Shown here: one piece after another, positions 1-8,800 of the stretch
Numbering within the stretch: position 1 is the first letter of the stretch
Layout: each line of letters starts with the position of its first letter
Assembly: GCA_016702745.1 (NCBI GenBank)
Contig: JADJDJ010000003.1
Span: 310,001-374,000, forward strand
DNA length: 64,000 nucleotides
Source of the DNA: Chitinophagaceae bacterium
Lineage (GTDB): Bacteria; Bacteroidota; Bacteroidia; Chitinophagales; Chitinophagaceae
Direction of reading: 5' to 3'
The notes under the pieces: model-generated
What the model saw: the letters and a program-made list of their open reading frames with translations, nothing else
Databases searched by the model: none
Told to the model about the DNA's origin: nothing
Position numbers and translations under genes: made by a program

Positions 1-323
1 AAAGAGTGTACTGGAAAGAACACCGTGACTTTGCAGAAATGGTGATTAATGTCTTGCATCCTACTGAAGATGATGACCTACAGCCTGTAAAAGACAGCAG
101 TGCCTATCTGCTTGAAAAAGCAAAGACCTGGCAGTCTTCCAAAATTCCGGCTGGTATCAAAAAAGAAGCTGTTCAGAAAAGCCTGGCCGAACTGGTTAAA
201 CTTTGTACCGATTTACATAACGCCGTACTGGAAAAGCGAAAAGATTTTGACATACGGCTGCTGGCATTTAAAGTCCATAATAAATACCATTATATTGATG
301 GCCGCCAGCTTATCAAAAATTGA
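1..323 (+). CDS. Hypothetical protein, 5' end cut by window start
   Basis: The frame is open from the first bases of the window and ends at a TGA at 321-323, so only the C-terminal part (about 106 residues) is visible. The GTG at 6 is probably internal rather than the true start. The fragment is helical and charged, with no recognisable motif. It lies 12 bases before an MbnP-like lipoprotein and an MbnH-like di-haem peroxidase on the same strand, so it probably belongs to the same transcription unit. I do not recognise the family. The location suggests a periplasmic partner of the metal/haem proteins, but that is inference from position only. Confidence 0.5.
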   Translation, partial: RVYWKEHRDFAEMVINVLHPTEDDDLQPVKDSSAYLLEKAKTWQSSKIPAGIKKEAVQKSLAELVKLCTDLHNAVLEKRKDFDIRLLAFKVHNKYHYIDGRQLIKN

Positions 324-335
324 CAAAACAATCAC

Positions 336-1134
336 ATGAAAAAATTCATCATCCCGGCATTAGCCGCATTTATATTCACTTCCTGTACCGCCAGCTTGCA
401 GCAAAAAGACTGCTGTTGCCGCCACCGCTGAAGGCAGCATCAGTTTAATATTTGAAAATTATGCAGGCAATCAGCCTCTCAGCCTCAACAAGGATACTTT
501 TAATACCGCCTCCGGTGAAAAACTGACCGTAAGCCTGCTGCAATATTATATCAGTAATATCAGTCTTAAGAAAACTGATGGCAGTATCATCACAATTCCT
601 CAGGATCAGTCTTATTTTCTAATTAAAGAATCAGATCCTGCTTCCCGTCAGATCAGCTTAACAATACCTGAGGGTAAATATGAATCGGTCAGCTTTATTC
701 TAGGAGTAGACAGTCTCCGAAACACCAAACCCATTGCAGAAAGAACCGGGGTGCTGGATCCGGCTACCGGTGGTGCGGGTATGTACTGGAGCTGGAACAG
801 TGGTTATATCTTTTTCAAAATGGAGGGCTACTCTCCTGTGGCCAGTCCGGGTAAAAACAATGACCACAAATACCGTTATCATATTGGACTTTTCGGCGGA
901 ATGAATACGCCTACGGTGAATAATGTTAAAACCATTACCCTTCCACTGGATAAATTAAAAATCAGTGAAAAGAAACCTGCCGCCGCACATATACAAACAG
1001 ATATTCTGAAAATGTTCAGCGGGGTCAATGATATCAGTATTGCAAAAAACACAACTGTAATGGTCACCCCGTTCAGTGCAACAATTGCCGACAATTTTAC
1101 CGGCATGTTTACACTCAAAGGAATTGATCAATAA
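336..1134 (+). CDS. MbnP-like copper-associated lipoprotein (one frame break)
   Basis: The ATG at 336 begins a lipoprotein signal peptide with a lipobox ending FTSC at about residue 17. That frame hits TGA after 31 codons, while the next frame carries the rest of the protein to the stop at 1132-1134. Removing one A from the A5 run at 403-407 joins them into about 265 residues. The body has the MbnP-family pattern: beta-rich, with a YYISN strand near the start and a conserved MYWSWNSGY segment. MbnP proteins are periplasmic partners of the MauG-like peroxidase MbnH in copper-related loci, and an MbnH-like gene follows after 8 bases. The break is probably a sequencing error, since both halves stay well conserved. 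Family call is good; metal bound is inferred. Confidence 0.8.
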
Positions 1135-1142
1135 TAACAATC

Positions 1143-2207
1143 ATGAAAAGAAAGGGTCGTAGCATTACAAGGCCGGCGGTCATCATTTTATTCGTGCTGG
1201 CCGTGACTATTCTAACGGCATTCACGAGGCTGTCCACTATTTTTAAACAGCCAGCTAATTTTCCGGCACCTCTTTACTCCTTCCGGGATAATGCGGTATC
1301 CGAGGATGGATTCCTGCTGGGGCGGCGTTTATTCTACGACCCGATTCTTTCTGCTGATCAAAGTATCAGCTGCGGCAGCTGTCATATACAGGCCGCAGCC
1401 TTTACCCATCATGGCCATGATCTTTCCCATGGTATCAACGATCTGCTGGGCAATCGAAATACCCCCGCTATACAGAACATGGCCTGGTACAGCAGCTTTA
1501 TGTGGGATGGCGGAATTCTGGATCTGGATCTGCAACCCATTGCCCCGATTACCAACCCGGTTGAAATGGGTGATACCCTTTTAGCTGTTCTGAAAAAACT
1601 CAATGCCCATCCGGAATACCCCGCCCTTTTCAAAAAAGCATTTGGCAGTGATTCTATTACAACTGCTCTCCTCATGAAGGCCCTGAGTCAGTTTATGGTA
1701 ATGCTCGTCAGCGCCGATAGTAAATATGATAAAGTGATGCGAAAGGAAGGAATGGAATTTAACCCGGAAGAACAAAAGGGGTATGATGTATTTAAAAATA
1801 AATGCGGAAGCTGTCACAAAGAACCCTTGTTTACCGATTTTAGTTTCCGTAACAATGGCCTTTCACCCGCTGATGAACCCGATGAAGGAAGATCACTGGT
1901 AACAGTGGAAAGCAAGGATCAATTCCGGTTTAAAGTCCCTTCCTTAAGAAACCTTGGGTTTACTTTCCCCTATATGCACGATGGCCGGTTTTATACACTC
2001 GACGAAGTACTGGATCATTACAGTAGCGGGATGCATGAAAGTTCCACCCTCGACCCGCTATTCCGCTTATCTGACAATAAAAATGGAATTATCCTGTCTG
2101 CCGCTGAAAAAGAATCCATCAAAATTTTTCTTGCCACCCTTGACGACAGCAGTTTTATCCGCAACCCCTATTTTTCAGAAGAGAATGCGATGAAGTATGT
2201 GAAGTGA
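1143..2207 (+). CDS. Di-haem cytochrome c peroxidase, MauG/MbnH family
   Basis: This is a 354-residue membrane-anchored periplasmic c-type cytochrome. A hydrophobic anchor or signal segment lies at about residues 12-27. Two CxxCH haem-binding sites (both CGSCH) sit at about 77-81 and 221-225, the spacing expected of the cytochrome c peroxidase/MauG superfamily. An RNTPAI motif follows the first haem and a VPSLRN motif lies in the second domain. Family members reduce peroxide or oxidise partner proteins; MbnH acts on MbnP, whose homologue is directly upstream. The 8-base gap implies co-transcription. The gene is intact and ends just before a low-complexity intergenic array. Confidence 0.88.
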   Translation: MKRKGRSITRPAVIILFVLAVTILTAFTRLSTIFKQPANFPAPLYSFRDNAVSEDGFLLGRRLFYDPILSADQSISCGSCHIQAAAFTHHGHDLSHGINDLLGNRNTPAIQNMAWYSSFMWDGGILDLDLQPIAPITNPVEMGDTLLAVLKKLNAHPEYPALFKKAFGSDSITTALLMKALSQFMVMLVSADSKYDKVMRKEGMEFNPEEQKGYDVFKNKCGSCHKEPLFTDFSFRNNGLSPADEPDEGRSLVTVESKDQFRFKVPSLRNLGFTFPYMHDGRFYTLDEVLDHYSSGMHESSTLDPLFRLSDNKNGIILSAAEKESIKIFLATLDDSSFIRNPYFSEENAMKYVK

Positions 2208-2351
2208 GGATGAGTAGTTGAGAAGTTGAGTAGTTGAGTAGTTGAGTAGTTGAGAAGGCGCTTGTACCAGATACATTTATTTTCTAAACTTCCGCCTCCG
2301 GCTAAACGACACTCGGCTGCCGACTGCCAGCTGTCGACTGCCGACTGAAAA
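2208..2351. repeat. Composite intergenic repeat, copy A
   Basis: The convergent gap between the peroxidase and tex holds about five copies of a 9-base GTTGAGTAG-type word (2214-2256). A non-repetitive core follows, containing AAACTTCCGCCTCCGG at 2286-2301 and TAAACGAC at 2303-2310. Degenerate GACTGCC/GTCGACTG words then run to about 2347. The same order of parts recurs at 23.04-23.2 kb (inverted) and 26.2-26.34 kb. Confidence 0.8.
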
Positions 2352-4610
2352 CTATTCCTTAAAATTCTTCTTCAGCTCCATCAGCTTGGCCTGAAACGCA
2401 TTCATCGGCTCTTTCTTCACAGGAGCGCTACGGGTATCCCCTTTTCGACCTTCGAATTTCGTACTTCGTACTTCTCCTCCCGCTTCTTTTAAGGAGAGCG
2501 CAATTCTTTTACGGGCGACATCCACTTCCAAAACCGTCGCCATCACTTTTTGTCCGAGTTTCACCGCTTCATTCGGATCACTGATATAGCGATTGGCCAG
2601 GTGTGAGATATGTACCAGACCGTCCTGCTTTACACCCACATCTACAAAAGCACCGAAATTGGTGATATTGGTAATGATCCCCGGTACTTTCATTCCCGGT
2701 TTCAGATCAGCCATGGTACTCACTCCCTCCGCAAATCGGAATTCTTCAATCGGCGAACGGGGATCACGACCCGGCTTCTCCAGTTCTTTTAAAATATCTT
2801 CAATCGTAAACTGCCCAATGGTTTCACTTACAAAATCACGGGCTTTGATTTGTTTTCTTGTATCGGGATTTTTGATCAGCTCCGGAACACTGGCGCCGGC
2901 CTTTGTGGCCATGGCTTCCACCACATGATAAGACTCCGGGTGAACCGCTGAATTATCCAACGGATTCTGTGCATTGGGAATACGAAGGAATCCTGCGCAT
3001 TGTTCAAAGGCCTTGGGACCCAGCATACTGACTTTCCTTAATTCTTCTCTTGTTTTGAAACCCCCATTCTTCATCCGGTACTCCACAATATTTTTAGCTA
3101 CCGTTGCACTGAGACCGGAAACATAAGTCAGCAAATGTTTACTGGCCGTATTCACATCCACTCCAACAAAGTTCACACAGCTTTCCACCACCTGATCCAA
3201 TGCTTCTTTGAGGCGGTTCTGGTTTACATCATGCTGGTACTGTCCTACCCCGATACTCTTGGCATCAATCTTTACCAGTTCACTCAGCGGATCCAGTAAC
3301 CTTCTGCCAATACTGATAGCGCCGCGTACGGTCACATCCTCATCGGGAAATTCTTCTCTTGCTACTTCACTGGCCGAATAAATAGAAGCACCGCTTTCAT
3401 TCACCATAAAAACAGAAACCGGTTTTCCAAAATCAATACCTCGTGCCAGTTGTTCTGTTTCCTTGCTGGCTGTACCATTACCATATCCAATGGCTTCGAT
3501 ATCATAGCGGGCTACCAGTTCTTTGATCGTTTGAGTGGCACCGTTCCAGTCATTCTGTGGCGCATGCGGGAAGATGGTATTGTATTTTAAAAAGGTTCCC
3601 TGTTCATCCAGACATACCACTTTACATCCGGTACGGAAGCCGGGATCAATAGCCATGATTCTTTTTTGTCCGAGCGGAGAAGCCAGCAATAACTGCCGCA
3701 GGTTTTCTGCAAATACCCGGATCGCTTCTTCATCTGCTTTCAGTTTACTGGCCATCCTGAATTCAGTCTCAATGGATGGTTGCAATAAACGGTTATAGGA
3801 ATCTTCAATGGCCATTTCCACCTGTTTAGCAGCAGGATTGGAAGCCTTGAGCAATACTCTTTTTAATTCGGCATGTGCGGTTTCCTTGTCTATATTGATG
3901 GTCATGATCAGGAATCCTTCTTTCTCGCCACGTCGGATAGCCAGGATCCGGTGAGAAGGACTTTGTGAGAGCGGCTCTTTAAATTCAAAATAGTCGCGGT
4001 ATTTCTGTGATTCTTCTTCGTCTTTCTTTGTACTCAACACCCTTGAAGCCACAGTGGCATCTTCGGTAAATATTTTCCGGACCAGGTTACGGGCCTGTTC
4101 TGATTCAGCGATCCATTCCGCCATGATATCACGGGCACCCTGCAGGGCTTCCTCTTTATCTTTTACCTGTTCATTGATATATGCAGCGGCTTCTTCATCC
4201 GGATTAGCGGATCCTTGTTCAAATAATAATTTGGCTAATGGCTCCAGTCCTTTTTCAATGGCCACGGTAGCCTTTGTTTTACGCTTGGGCTTATAAGGCA
4301 GATAGATATCTTCCAGTTCCGTGGCATTGACACAATCCTCAATCCTTTTCTTTAATTCAGGTGTCAGTTTACCGGCCTCCTCAATGGTTTTGATCACGGT
4401 TTCTTTCCGTTTCTCCAGTTCGTTGAAATATTTGATTTGGTCAATGACCTGTCCGATACCCACTTCGTCCATATTCCCTGTGGCTTCTTTCCGGTAACGG
4501 GCAATAAAGGGAATGGTGGAACCCTCGTTGTGCAGTTCCGTGATACTATTGATTTGCTTCAGGGAGAAGTTCAGGGTAGCGGCAATATGTTGAGCGTATT
4601 TCAGTTCCAT
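2352..4610 (-). CDS. tex: Tex-family RNA-binding transcription accessory protein
   Basis: This 752-residue protein has the full Tex layout. The N-terminal helical domain includes the segment TIPFIARYRKEATG. A YqgF/RNase H-like domain begins at about residue 325 (AIDPGFRTGCK). Helix-hairpin-helix motifs occur around TYVSGLSATVAKNIVEYR, and a C-terminal S1 RNA-binding domain (about 640-715) carries GAFVDVGVKQDGLVHIS. Tex is a cytoplasmic nucleic-acid-binding protein that affects transcription and translation. It appears monocistronic, with a candidate promoter at 4631-4638 and an upstream operon terminator at 4694-4716. The gene is uninterrupted and of normal length. It has no evident functional tie to the metal genes on either side. 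Confidence 0.95.
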   Translation of the reverse strand: MELKYAQHIAATLNFSLKQINSITELHNEGSTIPFIARYRKEATGNMDEVGIGQVIDQIKYFNELEKRKETVIKTIEEAGKLTPELKKRIEDCVNATELEDIYLPYKPKRKTKATVAIEKGLEPLAKLLFEQGSANPDEEAAAYINEQVKDKEEALQGARDIMAEWIAESEQARNLVRKIFTEDATVASRVLSTKKDEEESQKYRDYFEFKEPLSQSPSHRILAIRRGEKEGFLIMTINIDKETAHAELKRVLLKASNPAAKQVEMAIEDSYNRLLQPSIETEFRMASKLKADEEAIRVFAENLRQLLLASPLGQKRIMAIDPGFRTGCKVVCLDEQGTFLKYNTIFPHAPQNDWNGATQTIKELVARYDIEAIGYGNGTASKETEQLARGIDFGKPVSVFMVNESGASIYSASEVAREEFPDEDVTVRGAISIGRRLLDPLSELVKIDAKSIGVGQYQHDVNQNRLKEALDQVVESCVNFVGVDVNTASKHLLTYVSGLSATVAKNIVEYRMKNGGFKTREELRKVSMLGPKAFEQCAGFLRIPNAQNPLDNSAVHPESYHVVEAMATKAGASVPELIKNPDTRKQIKARDFVSETIGQFTIEDILKELEKPGRDPRSPIEEFRFAEGVSTMADLKPGMKVPGIITNITNFGAFVDVGVKQDGLVHISHLANRYISDPNEAVKLGQKVMATVLEVDVARKRIALSLKEAGGEVRSTKFEGRKGDTRSAPVKKEPMNAFQAKLMELKKNFKE

Positions 4611-4630
4611 AGGTTAATCTGTTGGGAGAG

Positions 4631-4638
4631 CAAATCTA
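4631..4638 (-). promoter_or_regulatory. Candidate -7 box (TAGATTTG) of tex
   Basis: Read on the minus strand this is TAGATTTG, an exact match to the Bacteroidota sigma-ABfr -7 consensus TAnnTTTG. It lies 20 bases upstream of the tex ATG at 4610. No -33 element was convincingly placed. Confidence 0.5.
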
Positions 4639-4693
4639 CAGGTGAACCAGAAAGAAAAAAATTTGTTTTTTATCCTTGTTTCCCAAATTAAAA

Positions 4694-4716
4694 AAAGCCG
4701 CCTGTAAAGCGGCTTT
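4694..4716 (-). terminator. Intrinsic terminator of the cus-like operon
   Basis: An 8-bp stem AAAGCCGC/GCGGCTTT with a 7-base loop is followed, on the minus strand, by a run of T residues. It sits 19 bases after the stop codon of the CusB-like gene and so closes the minus-strand efflux operon before tex. Confidence 0.8.
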
Positions 4717-4734
4717 ATCATTCAATGAAACCCT

Positions 4735-5865
4735 TTATTCCTCTTCGGCGGTATTTTTCATGGCGGAGAGTACCGGGTAGGGATTCCGGGTGATGATCAC
4801 CATCCCTTCCAGGTTTACGGTTTTACTGATAACTTCCACCAGTTTGCCATCTCTGATACCTGTTTGCACTTCTACCAAACTGAATGTTTTAGTCGCCGTT
4901 TGCTCCAGCAGATATTGTGTGTTGCCATAACGAAGTACAGCCTCCTCGGGTACAGCAAGGGTAGCCACATTACTGACCCTGATCCTGGCATTCAGGAACA
5001 TTCCAGGCAGTAATCGTTCCGGCTGTTTCTCAAAATGGCAATGTACCAGGGCACTTCGGTTTTCATCCACATTTTTAGTAACCAGCAGAACTTCGCATGC
5101 ATAGTCTGTTCCGGGTTCATCAACAAAGGTCACCAGCACCTGTTGTTTGGGTTTAACCTTAGCAATATCTTTCTCAAAAACGGTTAGGGCAGCATGCATA
5201 TCATCGGGATTGATCAGCTCGAATAATACATCTGAAGGATTTACATACTTCCCGATATTCACATTCACTTTAGATACAAATCCATTGATAGGGGAATAAA
5301 CAGGTACACTACGGGAAATATTCTGTTCATTAAGCCGATCCGGATTGATATGCAGCAGGCGCAGTTTTTCACTGTACCCTCTTACCAATACTTTCTGAGA
5401 TTTGTAATCTGCTTCTGCCTGCTGGTAAACCTTATCTGCATTCACATTATTTTCATTCAGCATTTTCTGTCGCTCAAAATCTTTGCTGAGATATTGCAGC
5501 CGGGCCTGTGCTATCAGGTAATCCTGTTGTAACTGAACCAGGGCCTGGTCTTCCATCACAGCAATCACCTCCCCTTTGTTCACATGCATTCCCGGCAGGA
5601 GCCGGGTGGTTCTCAGGTAACCGCCTAATGGGAAACTGACTGACACAATATTCTGCGGTGGTACATCCACCATGCCATTCACCACCAGTTCACTGTTCAG
5701 GAGTAGGCGCTCAACTTTACCGGTTTCCACTCCTGCATTTTTCAGTTGTGCATCGGTGAGTGTGATGCTGTTGACCGGTTCTACCGGACTGGCAGCGGGT
5801 TCTGATTGTTTGGATGAACAGGAAAGTATAAAACCTGTCATCATGATACAAATGAATAATCGCAT
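4735..5865 (-). CDS. CusB/CzcB-type RND efflux periplasmic adaptor lipoprotein
   Basis: This is a 376-residue membrane-fusion protein. It has a lipoprotein signal with lipobox LSCS at residues 14-17, a beta-barrel/lipoyl half-motif (LPGMHVNKGEVIAVMEDQ), a coiled hairpin at about 110-165, the second lipoyl half (SPINGFVSKVNVNIGKYV), and a C-terminal barrel (LLPGMFLNARI). Adaptors of this type bridge the inner-membrane RND pump and the outer-membrane channel across the periplasm. It follows the pump gene by 8 bases and is the last gene of the operon. Cognate metal cannot be read from this protein; copper or a CzcA-type divalent metal are both possible. Confidence 0.9.
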   Translation of the reverse strand: MRLFICIMMTGFILSCSSKQSEPAASPVEPVNSITLTDAQLKNAGVETGKVERLLLNSELVVNGMVDVPPQNIVSVSFPLGGYLRTTRLLPGMHVNKGEVIAVMEDQALVQLQQDYLIAQARLQYLSKDFERQKMLNENNVNADKVYQQAEADYKSQKVLVRGYSEKLRLLHINPDRLNEQNISRSVPVYSPINGFVSKVNVNIGKYVNPSDVLFELINPDDMHAALTVFEKDIAKVKPKQQVLVTFVDEPGTDYACEVLLVTKNVDENRSALVHCHFEKQPERLLPGMFLNARIRVSNVATLAVPEEAVLRYGNTQYLLEQTATKTFSLVEVQTGIRDGKLVEVISKTVNLEGMVIITRNPYPVLSAMKNTAEEE

Positions 5866-5873
5866 ACAATTTT

Positions 5874-8800
5874 CTATTTACCGGTTAAGTATTCTAATGT
5901 TATAAGGGACAGATTATATTGCAGCAGGGCCTGCAGGTATCCTGTCTGGATGCCAACGGCATTGTTCATCAATACCGACCAATCGAGATAACTGATCTCC
6001 CCTTTTTCAAAAGCCACCCCTGCATTCTTAGTAATCAGCAAAGCATGCTGCAGACCAGTTTGTTCAAAATAACGGATCGATTGCTCCTGCTTTCTGTATT
6101 CATCAATCGCCTGTTGCAATTGGGATTTCAACTGAAGTGATGTTGCTTCAGTTGTCAGTTTACCCACTTCTTCTGTGATGGCCGCTGCCCTGATTCTTGC
6201 TTTAGCGGCCTTATTGAATATCGGAAGCCCCAGACTGAGTCCAAATACATTGAACCGCTCCCCTCCTCCAAAGTATTGTTGTGTTGTTCCATCCTGGCTT
6301 TGGTAACCAATGATGGACTGATTGGCATATTCCAGGGTAATTTCAGGTGAAAGCTTTGACTTTTCTGTAGCCGTTTGCGCCTGATCGGTTTGCTGCAACC
6401 GCCGGCTATAGGCCAATTGAGGATGTTGCTGCAATAAAAGACTATCGGTGATCCCGGCCATCAGTTCTTTTTTTGCCTGCTGATAGGAAGGCAATACTAA
6501 TTCATCTGTATTCAGCAACCATTGCAAATGGTGCTGAATAACCAGCATATCCGCATCAATCATTTGCTGTTGCAGGATTAATTGCTGCAACAGGGCATCG
6601 GCACTGGTCTTTTCCAGCAGATTGCTTTCACCGGCTTTTAACCGCAGAGAAGCAGACTGGCTGAACCGGCTGTACACAGAATCGAGTTTAATCAGCAGTT
6701 TCTTTCTTTCCAGCAGATCCGTCAACTGGTAAAAAGCAATTTTTATTTCTTTATTCAGCTCTGCTTTTTTCCAACCCGCCAGTTGCAGCTGTGCCAGTTC
6801 ATTGGAACGGTACCATTCTTTCTGTCTACGGTACACCACCGGCATTCCAAAAGTCTGGCTGAGATAAAACCGGGTATCATTATTCACACTGTTCAGGTTC
6901 CCATATTCGCCACCTACTACTGTCTTTCCGGGATCAAAAACACCTGACTGCAGTTGTTTCCAGTAATTGGCACCAGCGGCTGTGCTCCTTACCGTCAGGT
7001 TATTTTCAGCCCCCATTATTAACATTTCATCAATCGTCAGTCTTTTTTGAGCATGTAGTCCTGATGATAAAGACAGGAACAACAATACAATTGCCGACGC
7101 TTTAATTTTATGCCGCCGTCTTTTTCCATGTTCAAACCATGTATATAGTACAGGGAGTACTACCAGTGTGAGGAAAGTGGCAGTGACCAGTCCCCCGATT
7201 ACTACGGTTGCGAGTGGTCTTTGTACTTCGGCACCTGGCCCCTGACTCAGGGCCATGGGCAGAAAACCTAATGAGGCTACTGCAGCCGTCATCAATACCG
7301 GTCTTAATCGAATTTTAGTTCCTTCCATAACAATATGTTTTATATCATGTAATCCCTGTTGTTTAAGTTTATTGAATTCAGATATCAGTACAATTCCATT
7401 GAGTACGGCCACGCCAAAGAGGGCGATAAAACCAACACCGGCCGAGATACTAAATGGCATTCCCCTGGTCCAGAGAGCCAGCACTCCACCTATTGCGGAA
7501 AGCGGGATAGCGGTAAATATGAGGATCCCCTGTTTTAAGGAACGGAATGCGAAATAGAGCATCACCAGGATCAGTAACAGGGCAGCCGGTACAGCCAGCG
7601 AAAGTCTTTGTTTGGCCTCGACCAGATTTTCAAACTGTCCACCATATTTTACATAGTAACCGGAAGGAAGATCCAGTTGCTGTTTTTCTTTTTCGCTCAG
7701 TTCCCTTACAACAGATTCCACATCCCTGCCCCGCACATTGAACCCAACTATAATTCTTCTTTTGGCATCTTCTCTTTGTATCTGGTTGGGACCTTCTTTT
7801 ATTTCTACTGTTGCCACCTGATAGAGTGGTACCTGTAATCCGCCCGGAGTTGGAATCAGTAATTGCTGAACATCTGTCAGGTCCTGCCTCGATTCATCTT
7901 TCATCCGTACTACCAGGTCATACCTTCTTTCATTTTCATAAACCATTCCGGCACTTTCACCTGCAAAGGCTGTACGGATCACCTGGTTCACATCTGCAAC
8001 TGTCAACTGGTAATGTGCGAGTGCCTCCCGGTGATACTTCACCACGATCTGTGGTAAACCGGTGACCACTTCCACATAAACATCCTTGGCTCCCTTAACT
8101 GTATGTATCACCGTTGCCAACCGATTGGCATAGGTAGAAAGACTATCCAGGTCTTCCCCGAAAATTTTACAAACGATGTCCTGTCTTGCCCCGGAAATCA
8201 GTTCATTGAAACGCATTTGTACCGGGAACTGAAAGCCACTGGTCATTCCCGGAATTTCCTGAAGGGCATGGCTCATTTTATTGGCCAGTTCATCATAAGT
8301 AGATGCGGAGGTCCATTTACTTTTTGGTTTCAATGTGATAATGATATCCGTCATTTCTACCGGCATGGGATCGGTAGGAATTTCACTGGCCCCAACCCGG
8401 GTAACGATTTTTTCAATTTCAGGAAATCTTGATTCAAGTATTTTAACCGCCTTCTGTGTGGTTTTAATGGTTTCCGTCAATGAACTTCCGGTAAGAATCC
8501 TTGCATCAACAGCAAAATCGCCTTCCTGCAATTTGGGAATAAATTCTCCACCCAACCGGGAAAGGATGAGCAGGGTTATCAGGAATAATCCCAGTACCGC
8601 TGCCATCAGGAACCGGGGAAATCTTAGTGCTAAACTCAACACGGGCTGGTACATTCGCTGCAGAAATCCCATCATCTTATCTGACCAGTTTGCAGTATGT
8701 CGGATTCTCCGGCTGAGGAATAAGGATGACACCATGGGCACATAAGTAACCGATAACAGAAAGGCACCAATCAAAGCGAAGGATACGGTTTGTGCCATGG

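Noticed and set aside
7255..8745. Plus-strand reading frames opposite the CusA-TolC gene
   Set aside because: They are antisense shadows of a conserved intact protein and have no family resemblance.
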